Positions 61,851 to 64,000 of a stretch of DNA of 64,000 nucleotides are shown piece after piece. The position numbers and the translations under genes are program-made. Position 1 is the first letter of the stretch, and the number at the start of each line of letters is the position of its first letter. A model generated the notes under the pieces. The model did no database searches. It saw nothing but the letters and a program-made list of their open reading frames with translations, and was not told the origin of the DNA. Source of the DNA: Nannocystis exedens (GTDB lineage Bacteria; Myxococcota_A; Polyangia; Nannocystales; Nannocystaceae); the NCBI RefSeq assembly GCF_002343915.1, contig NZ_NETK01000001.1, positions 2,552,001-2,616,000 of the forward strand, given 5' to 3'.

Positions 61851-63325
61851 GGGCTGCGGAACTCGAAGCGTTGCAGGTGGGACTGTGCCATGGGCGGGGT
61901 CGTCAGCGACAGCACGAACATCGTGATCGCGTTGAGCACCAGCGCGACCGCGCCGATCTGCAGGTCGAGCGGGTTACACCACGCGTACAGCCCCGGCGCC
62001 AGGATCTTGGCCAGGAACAGCGCGAACGCGACCCCGAGCCCGACGAACAAACCGGCCTCGGCGGCGACGCGGTTGGCCCGCCGCCAGTACAGGCCGAGCA
62101 TCACCGGCGGCAGGAACTGCACCGGCACCGCGTAGGCCAGGAGCAGCAGGTCGACGATCGACACCTTGCTGGCGACGATCAGCATCACCAGCCCGAGCGC
62201 GAACAGCACGACCACGCCGATCCGCATCAGCCGCGCCTGCGCCTGCTCCGACAGCGGCAGCCCGAGCCCCGAGACCAGCACGTCGCGGACGAAGATCGAC
62301 GACCCGCCGTGCAGCAGGGAGTCGCCGGTCGACATCGACGCCGCCAGCACCGCGGTGCAGAACGCGGCGAACACCCACGGCCCGCCGATCTCGGGCCGGC
62401 TGACGAGCCACAGCAGCACGCCCTCGTCGCGCGGCGCCCCGGGCAACAGCAGCGCCGCGTAGCCGAGGAACAGCAGCGGCACCAGGAACACGAGGAAGCT
62501 CGGGTAGGTCACCGCCGAGTACTGCACCGCCCGCGCGCTGCGGGCCGTGAAGCACTTCATGAACACCTGCGGCCACATCGCGAACCCGAGCGTCGACATC
62601 ACGATCTCGGCCGTGTACTGGAACGACGACGTCCCCGGCGGCGGCCCGGGCAGCGTCAGGTACTCCGGGTGTTCGGCGATCACGCGGTCGAACATCGGCG
62701 CCACCCCGCCGAACAGCTGGCCCGGGATCGCCAGCCCGAGCCACCACACCACCCCCAGCATGGCCACGCCCTGCAGCACGTTGGTCCAGCCGACCCCGCG
62801 CATCCCGCCGAACATCACGTAGATCGCGACGACCGCGTAGACCACCGCCGCGCCGACCAGCGGCGACCAGCCGAGCGCGAGGTGCATGACGATGCCCGCG
62901 CCCTTGAACTGGATCGCCAGGTACGGCACGAACGCCAGCAGCGACGCCGCGCCCATCACCGCGGTGATCCGCCGGCTGTCGTAGCGGGCCCCGATCAGCT
63001 CCGCCTGCGTCACCAGCCCGAGGCGCGCGCCCATGCGGCGCACGCGGGCCCCGAAGTAGAACACCGGCACGAACGCCGCGGCCCCGTAGGCCAGCATGTA
63101 GAACGCGTCGGAGCCCTTGCTGATGACCCGCTGCGGCGTGCCGAGCAGCGCGTAGGCGCTGAAGATCATCGCCCCCATGACGAAGTACATCAGCACCGGG
63201 CCGAACGAGCGCTCGCCAGTGACGAAGTCGTCGGCGCCGCCCGAGCCGCGCCGGCCGGCCCACAGGCCGACCGCCAGCGAGGCCGCCAGGTAGGCGAACA
63301 CCGCGTACGGCGCGACCGCGCCCAT
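61847..63325 (-). CDS. Sodium:solute symporter family protein
   Basis: 492 residues, about 13 membrane segments. SSS-family text includes the N-terminal YAVFAYLAASLAVGLWAGRR, DDFVTGERSFGPVLMYFVMG, GLVTQAELIGARYDSRRITA and the sodium-site region VLAASMSTGDSLLHGGSSIF. It probably imports an organic solute with sodium; substrate unknown. The ATG at 63325 comes one base after the DUF3311 stop; such DUF3311-symporter pairs are widespread. The SUMF1 lipoprotein overlaps its end. Confidence 0.9.
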   Translation of the reverse strand: MGAVAPYAVFAYLAASLAVGLWAGRRGSGGADDFVTGERSFGPVLMYFVMGAMIFSAYALLGTPQRVISKGSDAFYMLAYGAAAFVPVFYFGARVRRMGARLGLVTQAELIGARYDSRRITAVMGAASLLAFVPYLAIQFKGAGIVMHLALGWSPLVGAAVVYAVVAIYVMFGGMRGVGWTNVLQGVAMLGVVWWLGLAIPGQLFGGVAPMFDRVIAEHPEYLTLPGPPPGTSSFQYTAEIVMSTLGFAMWPQVFMKCFTARSARAVQYSAVTYPSFLVFLVPLLFLGYAALLLPGAPRDEGVLLWLVSRPEIGGPWVFAAFCTAVLAASMSTGDSLLHGGSSIFVRDVLVSGLGLPLSEQAQARLMRIGVVVLFALGLVMLIVASKVSIVDLLLLAYAVPVQFLPPVMLGLYWRRANRVAAEAGLFVGLGVAFALFLAKILAPGLYAWCNPLDLQIGAVALVLNAITMFVLSLTTPPMAQSHLQRFEFRSP

Positions 63326-63326
63326 G

Positions 63327-63554
63327 TCAGCCACGGCGCTCGTCCTCGGCCTCGACGTCGTCGACGGCCCGGCTCAGGTAGAGCCCCACCAACACCGCCG
63401 TGTTGGCGAGGATCACCAGCACCACGTACGCCAGCGACCACGGCACGCCGAGCACGCGCGGCTCGATGTGGTCGCCCAGCAGCGGATAGAGCGGCCACAC
63501 CAGCATCGCCGTCGAGGCGACGAAGTACAGCGGCGACAGGCGAACCCAGCGCAT
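63327..63554 (-). CDS. DUF3311 family small membrane protein
   Basis: 75 residues with two membrane segments (SPLYFVASTAMLVWPLYPLL and WSLAYVVLVILANTAVLVGL). The family is typically encoded directly before an SSS symporter and is thought to be an accessory subunit, as here. First gene of the three-gene operon. Confidence 0.85.
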   Translation of the reverse strand: MRWVRLSPLYFVASTAMLVWPLYPLLGDHIEPRVLGVPWSLAYVVLVILANTAVLVGLYLSRAVDDVEAEDERRG

Positions 63555-63620
63555 GGGCCTTCACTGATACGAGAAAATTCGCGCCGTTTACAGGCCCTTC
63601 CGGCCCTGCGCGGCCGGCGG

Positions 63621-63626
63621 TACACT
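63621..63626 (+). promoter_or_regulatory. -10-like hexamer next to a start codon
   Basis: TACACT lies 9 nt before the ATG at 63636, with no Shine-Dalgarno sequence. Confidence 0.45.
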
Positions 63627-63635
63627 CGCGGGCGC

Positions 63636-64000
63636 ATGAGTCGCAGCACCCCGATCGCCGTCGGCGACGTCGCCCCCGACTTCAGCCTGCAGGATCAGGA
63701 GGGCCGCACCGTCGCCCTCGCCGATCTCCTGAAGGACCGCTGTGTCGTCCTCTACTTCTATCCCAAGGACGACACGCCCGGCTGCACCGTCGAGGCCTGC
63801 AGCTTCCGCGACAGCTACAGCGTGTTCGCCGACGCCGGCGCCGAGGTCGTGGGCATCAGCAGCGACGGCGTCGAGGCCCACAAGGCGTTCGCGGCCAAGC
63901 ACAACCTGCCGTTTCGCCTGCTCAGCGATCGCGGCGGGGCGGTGCGTGCCAGCTACGGCGTGAAGAAGACGCTGGGCCTCATCGATGGGCGCGTCACCTT
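63636..64000 (+). CDS. bcp: Peroxiredoxin, Bcp/PrxQ type, N-terminal part
   Basis: The first 121 codons are in the window; the gene runs off the right edge. VGDVAPDFSLQDQEGRTVAL opens the thioredoxin fold; YPKDDTPGCTVEACSFRD holds the peroxidatic Cys50 and resolving Cys55 five residues apart, the PrxQ arrangement; VVGISSDGVEAHKAFAAKHN follows. It reduces peroxides in the cytoplasm using thioredoxin. Confidence 0.95.
   Translation, partial: MSRSTPIAVGDVAPDFSLQDQEGRTVALADLLKDRCVVLYFYPKDDTPGCTVEACSFRDSYSVFADAGAEVVGISSDGVEAHKAFAAKHNLPFRLLSDRGGAVRASYGVKKTLGLIDGRVT

Overview
The window is very GC-rich DNA with extreme G/C at third codon positions and looks like a chromosome segment of a predatory-type myxobacterium, most likely Nannocystaceae (Nannocystis-like). 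The pointers are lipoproteins with long Thr-rich linkers (12900, 26096, 33815, 56675), Ser/Thr kinases with C-terminal helical-repeat regions, an FHA-sigma54 activator, PP2C phosphatases, an SUMF1 lipoprotein, an ADYC-domain protein beside an NG-pentapeptide protein, and Cys-rich lipoproteins. This is inference from protein style; no rRNA or tRNA gene is present to confirm it.

Layout. 0-13 kb: start of a Tat-exported binding lipoprotein, an OprO/OprP-type porin, a kinase, small exported proteins, a truncated sterol desaturase, a BlaR1/BlaI-type pair with a perfect operator, an FG-GAP pseudogene and a membrane protein with a duplicated domain. 13-22 kb: M23 endopeptidase lipoprotein, then a low-density stretch full of frameshifted or truncated remnants (PaiB-like, DUF4184, STAS/Cys-rich and unnamed fragments). 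22-33 kb: glycyl-tRNA synthetase with YggX, an MsbA-like ABC exporter, a 47-residue gene, three tandem hairpins, a geranylgeranyl-reductase-like enzyme, and a signalling block (kinase, FHA-sigma54 activator, PP2C). 33-40 kb: lipoprotein, truncated S33 hydrolase, GNAT, a 903-residue unknown protein and a PpiD-like chaperone. 40.8-47 kb: the complete rod-shape operon mreB-mreC-mreD-mrdA-rodA. 47-59 kb: exported proteins, the NG-repeat/ADYC operon, amidohydrolase, VOC protein, Cys-rich lipoproteins with a CrcB fluoride channel, a seven-repeat FG-GAP protein and a neutral-ceramidase-like enzyme. 58.6-64 kb: PP2C, a broken hypothetical gene, a DUF3311-symporter-SUMF1 operon and the start of a Bcp-type peroxiredoxin.

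The most unusual signal is not a gene. At least 25 sites carry a short palindromic element with a strict 14-bp period: CATGTCC (or CCTGTCC/CATGCCC) followed by N4 and GGA, repeated one to six times, so that the palindrome GGACATGTCC recurs every 14 bp. The arrays lie between genes, at the edges of truncated genes, across start and stop codons, and inside reading frames where they are translated. I do not recognise a described family. A second recurring feature is a TAnnnT -10-like hexamer 6-11 nt before many start codons with no Shine-Dalgarno sequence, suggesting frequent leaderless transcription.
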